In this document: piece by piece, positions 48,137 to 59,454 of the stretch
Numbering within the stretch: the first letter of the stretch is position 1
Layout: every line of letters begins with the position of its first letter
From: Corylus avellana
Taxonomy: Eukaryota > Streptophyta > Magnoliopsida > Fagales > Betulaceae
Reading direction: 5' to 3'
DNA: 64,000 bases
NCBI RefSeq assembly: GCF_901000735.1
Contig: NC_081551.1
Location: 9,938,232 to 10,002,231, forward strand
Notes under the pieces: generated by a model
The model's input: the letters and a program-made list of their open reading frames with translations, nothing else
Told to the model about the DNA's origin: nothing
The model's database searches: none
Program-made: the position numbers and the translations under genes

Positions 48137-50186
48137 CCTACGGATCTTTCAATGATATCATATAGCATCATCGAGTGAACTATTGATCACCTCATACTTC
48201 CCCCACCTCGTCTTCTGTTGGGCACTTCATTTTTAAATGATAGGTGGATGGGATCGCCTTCATTTTGTTAGGCGCGATTCTCCCCAAGATGGCATTGTAG
48301 GCCGAAGGATAGTTTACTACTAAAAATGAAGCCATAATCGTGGTTTAACATGGGGGTGTACCTGCTGTGACTGGGAGGTCGATGGCTCCAACTGGGTGGA
48401 CTCTGTCGCTGGCAAAGCCAATTAAAAGGTAGTTACTAGTTGAAGTTTTTCCCTTCCGAACTACATCAGATCGTACGCTAGGGTGTATAGTATGTTTGCG
48501 GAGCTACCATTGTCTATCAACACCCAATGGATGGTATAGTTGGCCAGGGCCAATAGGACTTCAAGTAGATTGTAATGGGAGTGATGCACTCAGTGCGCAT
48601 CTTCTTCACTGAAAGTAATACTAGACATCTGCTCTGGTTGGCGGGGCTTCAGGGTTTTAGCCGGACGGTCCGAGATGTATACCTCCATTGCTCAAAGCCA
48701 TCGAGTGTATGCCTTTCTCATAGCGTTCGTGGGACCGCCCCCTGCGAACCCTTTGGAGATTGTTCTGATTTCTCCCCATGCAACAGGCTGGGCAGGTTGC
48801 TCTTCTTAACGGTCCGTCCTTGGGTTTGGGGGTTGGTTCATCACGGGACGTTCGTTTTGTTCCCTTCTTGCTTGGAACAACCTGGTAATTAGCCTTTTTA
48901 ACTGGTAGCATTCTTATATGTCATGTCCTTTGTCTTGGTGATACTCACAGTACTTGTCTGACTTTCTCGCTCCTGGGGGCGATCGAATGGGATTGGGCCA
49001 GTAGAATCCTGGGTAGTTCCACACCCGCATTAATAGGTTAGCTGCCGCTCCCGGTATAGTGGGTTGGTGTTGGAAGTGTGGAGCAGGTACACATGCTGGA
49101 TATACTTTGAATCGGTTGTCCGCTCTACGAGTTCGCATGGTGTTCTCTAGTAGTTTGCTCTCCTTCTTCCTTTTTAAAGGCTGTTGGGATTGTTTTGTGA
49201 AGGCTCTTATAGTTTCTTCACCGTTGATGAATCTCTCGACTCTCGCCATGAGTTCGTCTAAATCCCTTGGGGGATCACAGCTTATGTCGGCCATGAAAGG
49301 ACTATGGGGCCAGATTTAGCCCATTCATGCAGGGTGGACTATTCTTTCGTCTAGGTCATCGATTGTGAGCTTTTCGCGGTTGAATTGAGCCATGTAGCTT
49401 TTTAATGATTCGTCATGTTCCTACTTTATGGTTATCAGATATGCCGCCGGCTTACACCGCCGACAGTTTCCAATGAAATGGGAAAGGAAATTCTTACTGA
49501 GTTCAGCAAAGGATCCTATTGACTGGGGTTGCAAATTGCTAAACCAACGCTTGGCGGCTCCATTGAGAGTGAGGGGAAATGCTCGGCAAAGGATTGCGTC
49601 CGACGAGGCTTGTAGCGTCATGTGAGCTTTGTAGGTTTCGAGATGGTCCGCTAGATCTTGGCTTCCGTCATAGCGATCCATGTGTGGCGATTTGAACTTG
49701 TCAGGTAAACCAGCTTCTATGATCTTCTTGGTGAAGGGCAGGTCTGTCACCAAGAAGTCGTGACTAGTGAAGCGAGAGCCATTCAATCATTGGGTTAGGT
49801 TATCCAGTGTAGCTTTGATGGCGTCTATACATGCGCTACTCGTGGAACCATCTTCTTTGGTTGGGGGCGGCCCGTGAAGTCCGTTACATGTTTTCGGGTG
49901 GAGCCTAGCGTCCATCGAGTCTCTATCCTGGTGGGAATTCTAGAAAATTCTTTGCAACAGCAACTCCATGGTTTCTGAGATGTGCCCAAGTTGGAACTCC
50001 AACGTTCCTAGGTGTCTGCTAGTGGGCAAATGTGGCCCAAGGACATGGTTGCCCGCATTGTGTTGATTGATGTTGTCCGGCTGGGGAGGAGGAACGTTGG
50101 TCATGTTGACTGGGTTTTCGGTTTGGCCATGAGATCTCATGGCTACCATTCATGACTTTTGTCTCATTCCCACATACGGCGCCAAC
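48137..50186 (-). pseudogene. Gypsy gag-protease remnant, copy B
   Basis: Same structure as 42347-44396. Frames are at 49421-49786 (gag core), 48914-49294 and 48657-48911. The zinc-knuckle region has the same TAA after KGHDI. The protease frame carries an additional stop where copy A is open (copy A 42671-43090 has no equally long counterpart). Confidence 0.85.
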
Positions 50187-50831
50187 TGTTGAGACAATTA
50201 TCAACCCTGGTAGCGACTTGATTCAAAAGTCTGCTAAGAGTAAAGAACAGATCAGTAGTAACAGACTGCGAAGTGGGGGGTGTGGCGGTCGTGCCACCTC
50301 CAATAGCCTGAGTGAGAATTTGATTATAACAAGAGTAATAAAATAGAGAATAATGATAGATAGTATGCAAGAGTAAAGTAAACGAACGTATCTATATTGT
50401 AGGTTGGCCCCTCCTTTTATAGAGGTTACAAGTAAGTGGAAGAATCCCGGTGGGACTCCTACTCAATGCCCCTTGATACGTGGGAGTGGTTCCAACCGAA
50501 GATCATCTCTTAGGATAATCTAGGAGATTTGAATGGCTAAAAGATTATGTATCTAGACTCCTTTTTGGAAAGTTGTCATTGGTTACTCTTCGATTTGGGT
50601 TGTTATACCCAGATTGGGTTGTTGGACCATAATCACACTTCCCTGATTATTGGGTTGGCATGAGGCAACGCATAACAGCCTGATTTGGGGCGGACCAAAT
50701 CGTGTCTAGGCGTTCGTGCTTTGTTGACTGGAGCTTGGGGCTCAACCCTATTGGTCTTTTTAGTGGACCGTGAGCCTTTTACTCGAACTAGGCCTTTTAG
50801 TTGGGCTTTGGGGAGATATTTTGTATCAACA
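50187..50831 (-). repeat. 5' LTR of the minus-strand gypsy element, copy B
   Basis: 645 bp counterpart of 44397-45042 with TG...CA ends on the minus strand; one base shorter through a T-run difference. Confidence 0.88.
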
Positions 50832-51039
50832 GTAATTATGCTAAATACGTTTAACAAAAGTAGCTTAACCTTGTGCTTTTGTTGGAAAACGGAAGCTATT
50901 TTTGTTTGTCGTATGTTGTTTGTGGGAATTACCGGGCAACTATTTATAATGTAATGTTAATTTGAGAGTGATCAATGCAATGCAATGCAGTTGATCATAG
51001 CAGTCCTCTCCTTTCCTAATCAACCATCATTTTCTAATG

Positions 51040-51255
51040 GTGAAACTTTACTTTAGACCCTTGAACTACCACGTGATTTGACATACCCCTCAAACTTTGC
51101 AGCCTCTCAATTTGAACCCCTGAGCTTTCAATTGCATTCAATTTGAACTCATCTGTCAGATTTTAAACGTTAAAAGTGAAACAATGATGTTTATATCCTT
51201 GACTTTTTTATAAAATTCAAATTTATCCTTAATTCCAAATTTCAAATTAAAAAAA

Positions 51256-51304
<49 letters not shown>

Positions 51305-51527
51305 ACCCATGGTTAGGCCACCTTGTGACCTTTTTTTTTTCAATTTTTTTTAATAAAAAGAAAATTGAAGGGCAATTTTGTCTTTTTAAGGGTTTTAACG
51401 GCAAAAATTGACAAGGGGTAAATTGACTATAATTAAAAGTTCATGGTCCAAATTAAGAGGTTTCAAAGTTCGAGGGGAGTATGTCAAATCGCGTGGTAGT
51501 TTAAGAATCTAAAGTGAAGTTTTCTCT
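51040..51527. mobile_element. Mutator-type MITE 1, copy B
   Basis: Counterpart of 45250-45755. Target copies are TTTCTAATG at 51031-51039 and TTTCTAATT at 51528-51536. The internal microsatellite has become (TA)n(TG)n at 51256-51303. Confidence 0.82.
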
Positions 51528-51536
51528 TTTCTAATT

Positions 51537-51696
51537 GAGTAATTTTAAATGGCTTACTTGTGTCCTACTAAGAATTATGTGACTATTAAAATTATTCTTG
51601 GATCAAAACTTAATAATGATCAAGTTCAAGTCCAATAGTAATTTTAATAACCACATTATTCTTAGTATGACACAAATAAGCCTCCTAAAATTACTC
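51537..51696. mobile_element. Palindromic MITE 2, copy B
   Basis: 160 bp, ends GAGTAATTTTA and TAAAATTACTC, flanked by a perfect 9-bp TTTCTAATT at 51528-51536 and 51697-51705. The 9-bp duplication points to a Mutator-like transposase. Confidence 0.85.
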
Positions 51697-52065
51697 TTTC
51701 TAATTAACATTTGTGATTTTTTGGTAGGAAAATGCTTTTGGTCCAACTGGGAAGTTTTCGCTTTGAAAATGGAATCCACTTTTAGCTTATATTTTGGGTT
51801 GATAAATTTTATATAGAAGATTATTTACATTATTTGCCTAAAATGTTAATAATTCGAACAACTAATTTATTTAGATTTCAATCCGATTAACGAGGGATCA
51901 TGAAAGAAGTGAGTGTACGAGATCTCATCGTGACATCGTCACAAGCCAAAATGATGCATTCAATCTTTCAGACAAATGAAGGGCCCCAGCACGGACATTC
52001 TTATCACCAAGTTTGCGCAAAAATAATGCCATTCACGGTGTTTTTCCCTGCACCTATTATGGCAT

Positions 52066-52337
52066 TTAGAAAGTGTTTGGTTAAGTGTTTATGGAACTTA
52101 AAAGTATGTTTAATATTTAAAAAGTTCGTTTTAAAAGAAAAAAATTATTTGATTAAAAAAAAATTCCAAGCGCTTTTAAAGGTTTAAAAAATTTAAAAAT
52201 GACCAAAAACAATTTTTTAACAGAAGTTTAAAAATGAAGCTTTTGCCAAAAAAAGCTTTTTTTACTTAAAAGAAGCGTTTGCTTTTTTCTATTTTAATTA
52301 AAAGCTCAATTTCTCAAACTCAATTTCAAACACACTC
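52066..52337. mobile_element. hAT-like MITE candidate
   Basis: Starts near AAAGTGTTTGGTTAAG and ends CAAACACACTCT, an imperfect inverted repeat (AGTGTTTGG against AGTGTGTTTG). The interior is A/T-rich with AAGCTTTT-type segments and no coding region. The target duplication is not clear. Confidence 0.4.
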
Positions 52338-52557
52338 TTAGCAGCCTTACCAAATTAGTTTTTTTTTTATTATTATTATTTTTTTTATGAGCCAAATCAT
52401 TAAAAGTCACAAAAAATTACTTTCCAACGGGCTTGCCAAAATAATGATTTTGGTTTGGTGAATGAAAAGTATTGACTATCTCTAGTGAGTACTATCCACT
52501 CACCAAATGAATAAAAAATAATATATTTTTTCTCTTATTCCCTATTATTTGAAAAAG

Positions 52558-52598
<41 letters not shown>

Positions 52599-52713
52599 AA
52601 GTTGATGGCCAAAATAATGAGATTGTTGGGGGTACTTTAAAAAAGTGGGTAGTTAAAATAGTGAAAAATATATTTTTGACTATTTTTGTGAGTAAAATTG
52701 ATGAGGCTGCTAA
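52338..52713. mobile_element. MITE with TTAGCAGCC ends
   Basis: The left end TTAGCAGCCTTACCAAATTA is matched by TTAGCAGCCTCATCAATTTT read from the right on the other strand. No coding capacity. A TA microsatellite lies at 52559-52594. It directly abuts the preceding candidate. Confidence 0.5.
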
Positions 52714-53879
52714 TAATGTTCTAAGGAGTATCAAATTTTTTGTTAAGAGATGAATACTAAAATGATATATAATTTATTTATTTGAGATGATTAAAATAAT
52801 TAATCAAAAGAAATGTTATCATTACCAATGAATAATTCCACATCATTTTGGGATTAGGATCCCTTACAGTTTTAAAGAAATAGTAAATTATCAAATTACG
52901 TAATTTTAGTCATTTTTAGGCATCAAACCACTTGAAAAATGTCACATATTAAAAATATAATATGTTACAGTTGAGATAATCAAGATTAGTGGGGCCAAAC
53001 TTCAAAAAGAGAAAAAAGTAGTCAAAAGAACTATTTTTTGATCCTGTACAAATCCATCAACTTGAGCCATGTGCAGTGCAATCATATTTGCAGGCTTGAA
53101 AAAGAATCATGGATGCACCAATAATGGAGAAAATGTACAAGTACGAAAATAAGATTTTGATGCACAAACTTGAGACTACCACTCACCCACAAGAAATGGT
53201 GAAAATAGTAAGTGTTCTCTTAAAATTAATTGAGCCATAATGACCCGATTTTATAAGGATATAAGAGATTTTCAAGGCGATTAATACTAATTAAGTTTTG
53301 TGAATAATTTTTTATTGTCAAAAGTCAAACTTACACCATAATACGTGTCTAACCATATGCATCTATTAGTTGATATATGGTCCGTTTGAGTAGGCAAAAA
53401 TGAGTGTAGACACCAATTTAACCAATTACCCAACCCTATATACAATCATGCCCAGTTGATTTCCAATATTATATTTTCTTCTAGAGTTTATTTTCTTCAC
53501 TAATTATTTCTCATCATATATTTCTTCGTAAACAACCGATGCACTTGGCACCTCAAATAAGAAAGCAATGCTAAAAATAAAAAATTAAATAAATAAATAA
53601 ATAAATAAAAGCAAAATTTCTCATTGGAAAGATCTTTCCGCAAATATAGGGCATAAACCCTAATTAATCAGATAACTCAACATAAATAAGAAAATGGAAA
53701 GAAAAGAACCATAACGAGGATCACACTGCAGTTAAAACTCTTAAACATCTGCAGCCACATAACCCAAAACAAAAACAATATCAATTCTCGAAATAAAACA
53801 AAGCACATAATTAAATGTGGTTGCTAGGTAAAGATACAAATTGCCAGGTACATCAATTTACCTATATTTGGTATATTTA
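52714..53879. other. AT-rich intergenic DNA, no gene
   Basis: No open frame with recognisable similarity. Holds an AAAT microsatellite at about 53588-53610. Confidence 0.55.
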
Positions 53880-54225
53880 ATTATTTATTTGGACAGATAA
53901 ATTTTATATAAAAGATTATTCACATTATTTGCTTATATTATTAATAATTCAAACAATTAATAACCGTCCAATAATCATTAACTGCTTATAAATTTTAACC
54001 GCCTAAGTGAAGGGATTGTAGTTTCTAAAATTCAATAATTTTTTTAAAATTAGCAGTTTTAATCAATATACACACTTACCATCATTTGTAAACCCTTACT
54101 AGGGACAAAAAAAAAAAAAAATTAGTGTAAGAGATCTCATTGTCACAAGCCTAGACAAATGGAGGGGCCCAGCAGGGGCTCTCTCATCACTAAGTTTAAG
54201 CGAGAATAATACCAATACCAAGAGC
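53880..54225. repeat. Diverged copy of 51790-52045
   Basis: Shares GATAAATTTTATATA-AAGATTATT, ATTATTTGC, TTAATAATTC and, after a non-matching stretch, GAGATCTCAT, TCACAAGCC, GACAAATG and GGGCCCAGCA in the same order. It appears to be an older direct duplication of low-copy sequence, not a known transposon. Confidence 0.6.
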
Positions 54226-54589
54226 CTCACGGCCCATCCACTTGCCAATCTATCATCATATGACCTTTTTATTTTTTGTTGTGTTTTTTGTTTTTGTTTT
54301 CTCCTATGATGACTATTTTCATTCCTTTTCCTTTTTTTTTTTTTTTTTTAAGGAACTTTCATTCTTTTTTCTTATTCCCCTAGGCGATGACAATTTTCAT
54401 ACACAAAAAAATATGATTCCAAAAATGATACCCATTACCCATCAAACCATTTTAATCCTTCAGTGCCCTACATGTATTTACCAAATATGCATCAAGAAAA
54501 ACCTTGGATAAATTTGATTCTACTTGACTACCCTCAGACCCCATAAAAAGGAGAGCTCAAACCAGGTATATATGGGGGATCTCTATGGT

Positions 54590-55085
54590 GGTCCAATAAT
54601 GTCATTTTGGTAGTGACATTATTGACCATCCATTTTTGACGCGTCAACACTCTTAACACGTCATTAAAGTTTAGTGATGTATCAGTATTGACGTGTGTCG
54701 AAGGTTAAAAATTGGGGTGTCAAAACTGTGAATTTTTTGACGTGCCAATGTTTGACATTTCAGAAATTGGTGACGTGGCAAACAATGGCACGTCAAAAAA
54801 TAATTTTTGACGTGTACTTTTTACCACATCACCAATTTTTGACATGTCAAAACTGCCACGTCAAAAACTTTATTGACATGGCAATATTGTCACATCACCT
54901 TTTTTATTGACGTGGTAATATTGTCATGTTAGCAAATTTTTTGACATGTCAAAAAAGAAGGTGACATTACAATATCGCCACGTCAAGAAAGTTTTTGACG
55001 TTGCAATTTCGGCACGTCACTAAAATTTAAAAAATTATTAAAAAAAAAATTAGACGTTGCAATTTTGGCACATCACTAAAGTTTA
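54590..55085. repeat. Dense TGACGTG/CACGTCA motif array, left
   Basis: Many copies of TGACGTG, GACATG, CACGTCA and close variants in both orientations, often paired as TGACGTGGCA...TGCCACGTCA, at a spacing of roughly 15-30 bp. Such short subterminal repeats in both orientations are typical of CACTA (En/Spm) transposons, where they bind the element's own protein. The cores also equal bZIP (ACGT) sites. CACTA termini were not found. Confidence 0.6.
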
Positions 55086-55369
55086 AAAACTTATTAAAAA
55101 TAATATTTTTTTTAAAAGTTTTTTTTTTCCAGGAATTTTTACTCATGAAATTTCTCAAAGCCGTGCTTGGTTGCCGAGAAAACAGTTGAACTAAAACTAA
55201 TAAATTTTTTTTAATAATTTTCCACGGTTAAGGATGGAAATTTGCAACTAAAACTAATAAATTTGAATTTTACATGCTTTAAACTTAAATCAACAAAAAA
55301 TGAAATGAAATTAAATAATTGTCTTCTTTTACTTTGCAGCATTTTCTTTGAGATCAAATAGACCGAACA

Positions 55370-55800
55370 TGAAAAATGCAAAAGAAAAATGCAAAAAATT
55401 GTCTTCTTTTACCGAAAGATGCAGAAAATGCAAGCATACTGAAGAGTCAAACCAAAACAACTAGGAAAATAAGTCTCAGAAAAATTTCAAAAACCCAAAC
55501 CCATCAGCAAATAAAAAATCAAAATCCCAAACCCAACAGAGCAAAAAAAAAAAAAAAAAAGAAAAAAAGAAAGGATCTTCTATTCTCTTTTTCTTCTTAT
55601 CCTCTCTTCTCCTTTTCTTTTTCTTCTTCCCATCTGAGAGAAGAGGGAGCTAGGAGGTGGGCGTGTAGAGAGAAGAGGGAGATTGAGAGAGGAGATCAGA
55701 GATAGAGAGAGTGTGGGGGACGAAATAAAAGAAGAGGGAAAAAGTTGAATAAAGAGAGATTTGCGCGCGGGAGAAGAAAAAAAGAAAAGGAGGCAGCTGG
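55370..55800. other. Purine/pyrimidine-skewed stretch between motif arrays
   Basis: A-rich run at 55540-55570, then TCTT-rich, then AGAGAGGGA-rich sequence. It can be read as short frames on both strands, but composition alone explains them. No gene supported. Confidence 0.55.
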
Positions 55801-55819
55801 CTCGTGCCTTCCTAATGGA

Positions 55820-55949
55820 GTTTATTGACGTGTCCACAAGTGATACGTCAATACTTTATTGACATGCACACGTGGCACGTCACCAATTAGTGACATGCCA
55901 CATGTGACACGTCAATAATTTCTTGACGTGTTACATGTGGCACGTTAGG
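55820..55949. repeat. TGACGTG/CACGTCA motif array, right
   Basis: TTGACGTGTCC, GATACGTCAAT, GGCACGTCACC, GACACGTCAAT and TTGACGTGTTA within 130 bp. Matches the left array in type, as expected if both belong to one element at about 54.6-56 kb. Confidence 0.6.
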
Positions 55950-56210
55950 AAAATTTTATATTATTATAATATTTTCCTAAACATTAATTAGTGTTTATAA
56001 GAGAAAAAAGTCATCATATCATTTTTTCTATTTTCTCTTGCATATGTTGTAATTCTTTCAACACCTAAGCTAAATTCCTACCCTAGATGAAAGGTCTAAA
56101 TAAGTAGGATTTTGTTTAAGTGTTGTTTGTAGTTTTTCAACGGTCTAGATTTGATTTTGCTATCGCTCTTTTTTTCATAAGATACTTGGTATTATGATGT
56201 AGGACGTTCC

Positions 56211-56282
56211 TCCCTACACTGGGAGAAAAGTTTCTCCCTATACAAGGAGAAAAGTTTCTCTCTACACCGGGAGAAAAGTTTC
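56211..56282. repeat. Three tandem 24-bp units
   Basis: Units at 56211, 56235 and 56259, consensus TCCCTACACCGGGAGAAAAGTTTC with a few changes. The length is a multiple of three; on the minus strand an 8-residue R-N-F-S-P repeat is read inside a 72-codon frame (56137-56355), not recognised as a protein. Confidence 0.9.
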
Positions 56283-56637
56283 TCCTATTCAGTCGTTGCA
56301 TAAAGGAAGGGTTTTCTACCCACCAATGAAAGAAAGACAGCTCGCTAAAGCACAAAAATTACCCTACAACAAATACACTAGATTTTGCATGAACTTCAAC
56401 GGTGAGAAAGCGAAAGGAGAGAGGCAAGGCCAGACCCACGGTTGGATCTGGTTGTGACCTAGCCTAGGTCTGCTGACCCATGTGGGTCACGGCCTAAGAC
56501 CCGCCGTGGGTCACTGACTATGTAGAAAAGGGTAAACTCTCTCTTTCGTCTTCTTCCATCTCCTCGCTCAAGCCTACAATAATGGAGAAGCCTGCAACTA
56601 GTATTTCTCATCCACCTTCAGAAAGTGTGAATGCATA

Positions 56638-56930
56638 TTTTTGGGCCTTGGCAAGCTTTTAGGAATACCAATTCCAGTGGGTGTTGATAATTTGACTTGG
56701 ACATTATTGAAGGCTGTAGATTCTGAAAGCTCCAATCTTGATGCTCTTAATATTGAGGCCTCAATGGAGAATTATAGCAAGCTCAAAGCTGCTATAAGTG
56801 TGATGCATGAGATTTTCGAGCCTGTCATACAACCTCTTACTAACAGAGACCTTGTTGAAGATGTAATTTTCAGTAGTGGGTCAGAGCTTAAAGAATCCAA
56901 CTTCCGAGGGTTTTACACTACGCTCTGCTG
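56638..56930 (+). pseudogene. Fragment of an IDM1-like PHD/GNAT protein gene
   Basis: The frame contains GKLLGIPIPVGVDNLTWTLL, IEASMENYSKLKAAISVMHE, FEPVIQPLTNRDLVEDVIFS and SELKESNFRGFYT. This matches the region just before the acetyl-CoA-binding core in plant PHD-finger/GNAT proteins of the IDM1 (INCREASED DNA METHYLATION 1) type, histone acetyltransferases linked to active DNA demethylation. PHD fingers and the GNAT catalytic motif are missing. Similarity stops near 56930, and 50 bp on a copia LTR begins. It is a captured or broken gene piece. The family call is from memory of the conserved pattern. Confidence 0.7.
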
Positions 56931-57309
56931 CGAGATGCTTTCTTGCCATTTCTTTCGCGCCTTCCTTCTTGAAACTACTCTTGTGAGCTAGAAGACGAGT
57001 TGGAAACTTGTCGATCTTACAGAGCCAAGGACTTGCAAAGGGTTGTAAGTGTCCCCGTATCTGTAATCTCTGGATAATTTTCTTATAGTGATTTCATGTG
57101 TTTGGCTACTCCGAAGAGGTTTTACTTTTTGAGCGGTTTCTAAGAGGTTTCATCTTCGTCACCAAAATATCTGTATCTGCCTACTTTATTGCTTTACATA
57201 TTTTGGTGCTTGAATTCTTTATTGCTTCATAGTATTAATTCCGCATAAACTTTAATTCTGCATTATTGTTGTTTGGAGTCGTTATATGTTTTTTAATTGG
57301 TATCAGAGC

Positions 57310-57990
57310 GGGTTCACTCCGTGAGTGAGATCCTTGACTCTTTTGGTTTTGATGATCTTAACGATGTGTACAAAATCATCTCTGATAAGTATAGTCAACT
57401 GTCCTACAAATACAAAAAGATGTATAAGAATTTTAAAGATGTAGAATAGGAAAAAGAATCCTTGATTACTAAATTGTATGAATCACATGCCTTGATAGAT
57501 TCTTTAAATTCTGAGATGTCTATGCTTGTTGAAAATAATATATCACTTGAGAATGATTTGAAAGATTCTAATAAACTCTAACAAAAATCCTCTAGTGATA
57601 ATTTGAAAAGTTTTTTTTTTTTGTTGATAACAAGCATAGTATGATTGTTTATGATGTTGGTAACTCTACTTCACATGCTTCTAAATCTGAAAGAAATACC
57701 TTGTTTGTTAAGCATGTGAATGTTAAAGAAGTCAAGGCTAATATAGTCTGTTTAGATAAGGGCAAAACTTCTTGTTTGAATAATTGTGTAAAGCCCAAAT
57801 CCAAGATTTCTTCTAAGAAACAAACTCAAGCTAAACTCAAGCTAAGTTTGTTCCTACATGCCACCATTGTGGGATTATTGGTCACATCAGACCAAACTGT
57901 TCTCAGTTTAAATCCTAAAGACTTTGGAAAAATTCAGTTGCTCCTAAGAAAGAAAATGTGATATAAAGTCGTGTTTACATAGATCAAAGT
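57310..57990 (+). pseudogene. Copia gag remnant with CCHC zinc knuckle
   Basis: FDDLNDVYKIISDKYSQLSY and a coiled-coil-like region are read from about 57340 with stops and frameshifts. At 57859-57900 the frame gives CHHCGIIGHIRPNC, an intact CX2CX4HX4C zinc knuckle. A decayed second knuckle follows near 57990-58020. Confidence 0.75.
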
Positions 57991-59454
57991 CTAATTATTG
58001 TGGGGTCATATTTGACCAAATTGTTTTAAATTAAGACCTCATGTGTGTCATAAATCTAGTCCTAAGATTGTTCAAGAGTAGGTTAGGAAGGATTATACCA
58101 TTCACTCATTAAGGGGAAGTGATAGTGATCTCACCTTAATTTAGGCGAGTCAATAACATGCCTAGGATTGGTTGTTTTGCTTATTTTTGAATATCCTAGA
58201 GCATGTTTTTTTTCTTTGCTTTGTATATATATATTGTTTCTGTTTTCTTGTTTATGCATTGTATTTTTTTTCATGTTACACTTTTTGTGTGAAGAGTGTA
58301 TACATGGTTATTTTAAGATTTTTGTTTTGAGGCAAATTCATAAAGGACTTTTCAAGAAATTCATATGCTATGATCTTTGAAAGACTTATAGATGAGATGT
58401 TGTGTACAGACCACCAAGATTTTTGTGTACATGCTAATCAAACGTTCATGAATATGTAATGTCTTGTAAAGACCTAGAACTAGTTATTAAACCAAATCAT
58501 TATTTTGTAGTGGAACCTATAAGATGTGATGAAAGTTTAATACTAAATGACATTCATGTATTGCTTGTTGTAATTTCAATTCAAACATGCTGTAGTTTTT
58601 CTTTGTTGCCCTTCTTTGTGTTTTATTTGTGTTAATAAATTTTTAAGAAAGGAATTGCTGTTGCAAAGATGTTTGAAAAGTTAAGATGGATATATGTATT
58701 AAATGTCTTTTAATTGCTTACTTGGAAATCCTTTTAACTTATGTACCTATTGAATACACTTATCATACTTGAGTTGATTATCTTTATAATGAACTTTCAT
58801 TGATCAATTCAAGTATGTGTTATTGTGGTACATCTCATTTATCTTATCTCTATGCACTTAATCCTCAAGAATGAATGTTAATCCATGACAAATTTGTTGT
58901 GCTGGACAAACCATATGCATATGATGAATTTTCTTTGTGGATTAAAATTGACTAAATACTGGTTGAACCTAGAATCTATAAATTTCAGCTGAAAACCTTA
59001 TGTCTTGTATTTAATATTATGAAAGACACGTTCTCAAAGATAAAATTTAAAGTGAAATGTGCAAAATGCCAAAATATTCCAAAAAGAAAATTTTTACTGT
59101 GTCAATTTTTTTGTGCTTGGCTCGTCCAAAATTAAAGTTGTGGATGTAGCTTTGAACCTTGTGATATGACTAAGGGGGAGAGTATTGGATGAGGGTGACT
59201 AGGCCCTAGTAAGGTTTCACTTCTAACCTAACAAGTTATGAATTTATTTCCTATGGTTTGGAAGTTTTAATGTGCATTCTTGTCAATATATGTTTGTCTA
59301 TTGCTTGGCTCTTGATTGTGGCTTATCACACAAAACACATATAGCATGAATAGTGATGGTATATAATGGCATGGAATGAGTTGCAACAATGATTTTGTTT
59401 ATTCATCTTTTGATACTCTTGCATGCAATGGGTATTTTTGGCACATTCAACAAG

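Larger units (their letters stand above)
46178..51848. repeat. Copy B of a duplicated segment of about 5.7 kb
   Basis: Matches 40382-46077 in the same order and orientation at high identity: gypsy 3' region, LTR, minus-strand gypsy gag-protease with LTR, spacer, two MITEs and the following ACTTTTAGCTTATATTTTGG block. The copies share nonsense mutations (for example the stop after KGHDI), so decay came before duplication. They differ in scattered bases and in the TA/TG microsatellite at 51256-51303. Confidence 0.93.

Noticed and set aside
54242..54511. 89-codon hydrophobic frame
   Set aside because: Generated by T runs; no start context, no domain.
55376..55837. Overlapping frames on both strands in the skewed region
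   Set aside because: K- and S/F-rich peptides explained by A/G and T/C skew; no conserved motif.
56211..56282. 24-bp repeat considered as a repeat protein
   Set aside because: Only three units in a short frame with no other coding support.
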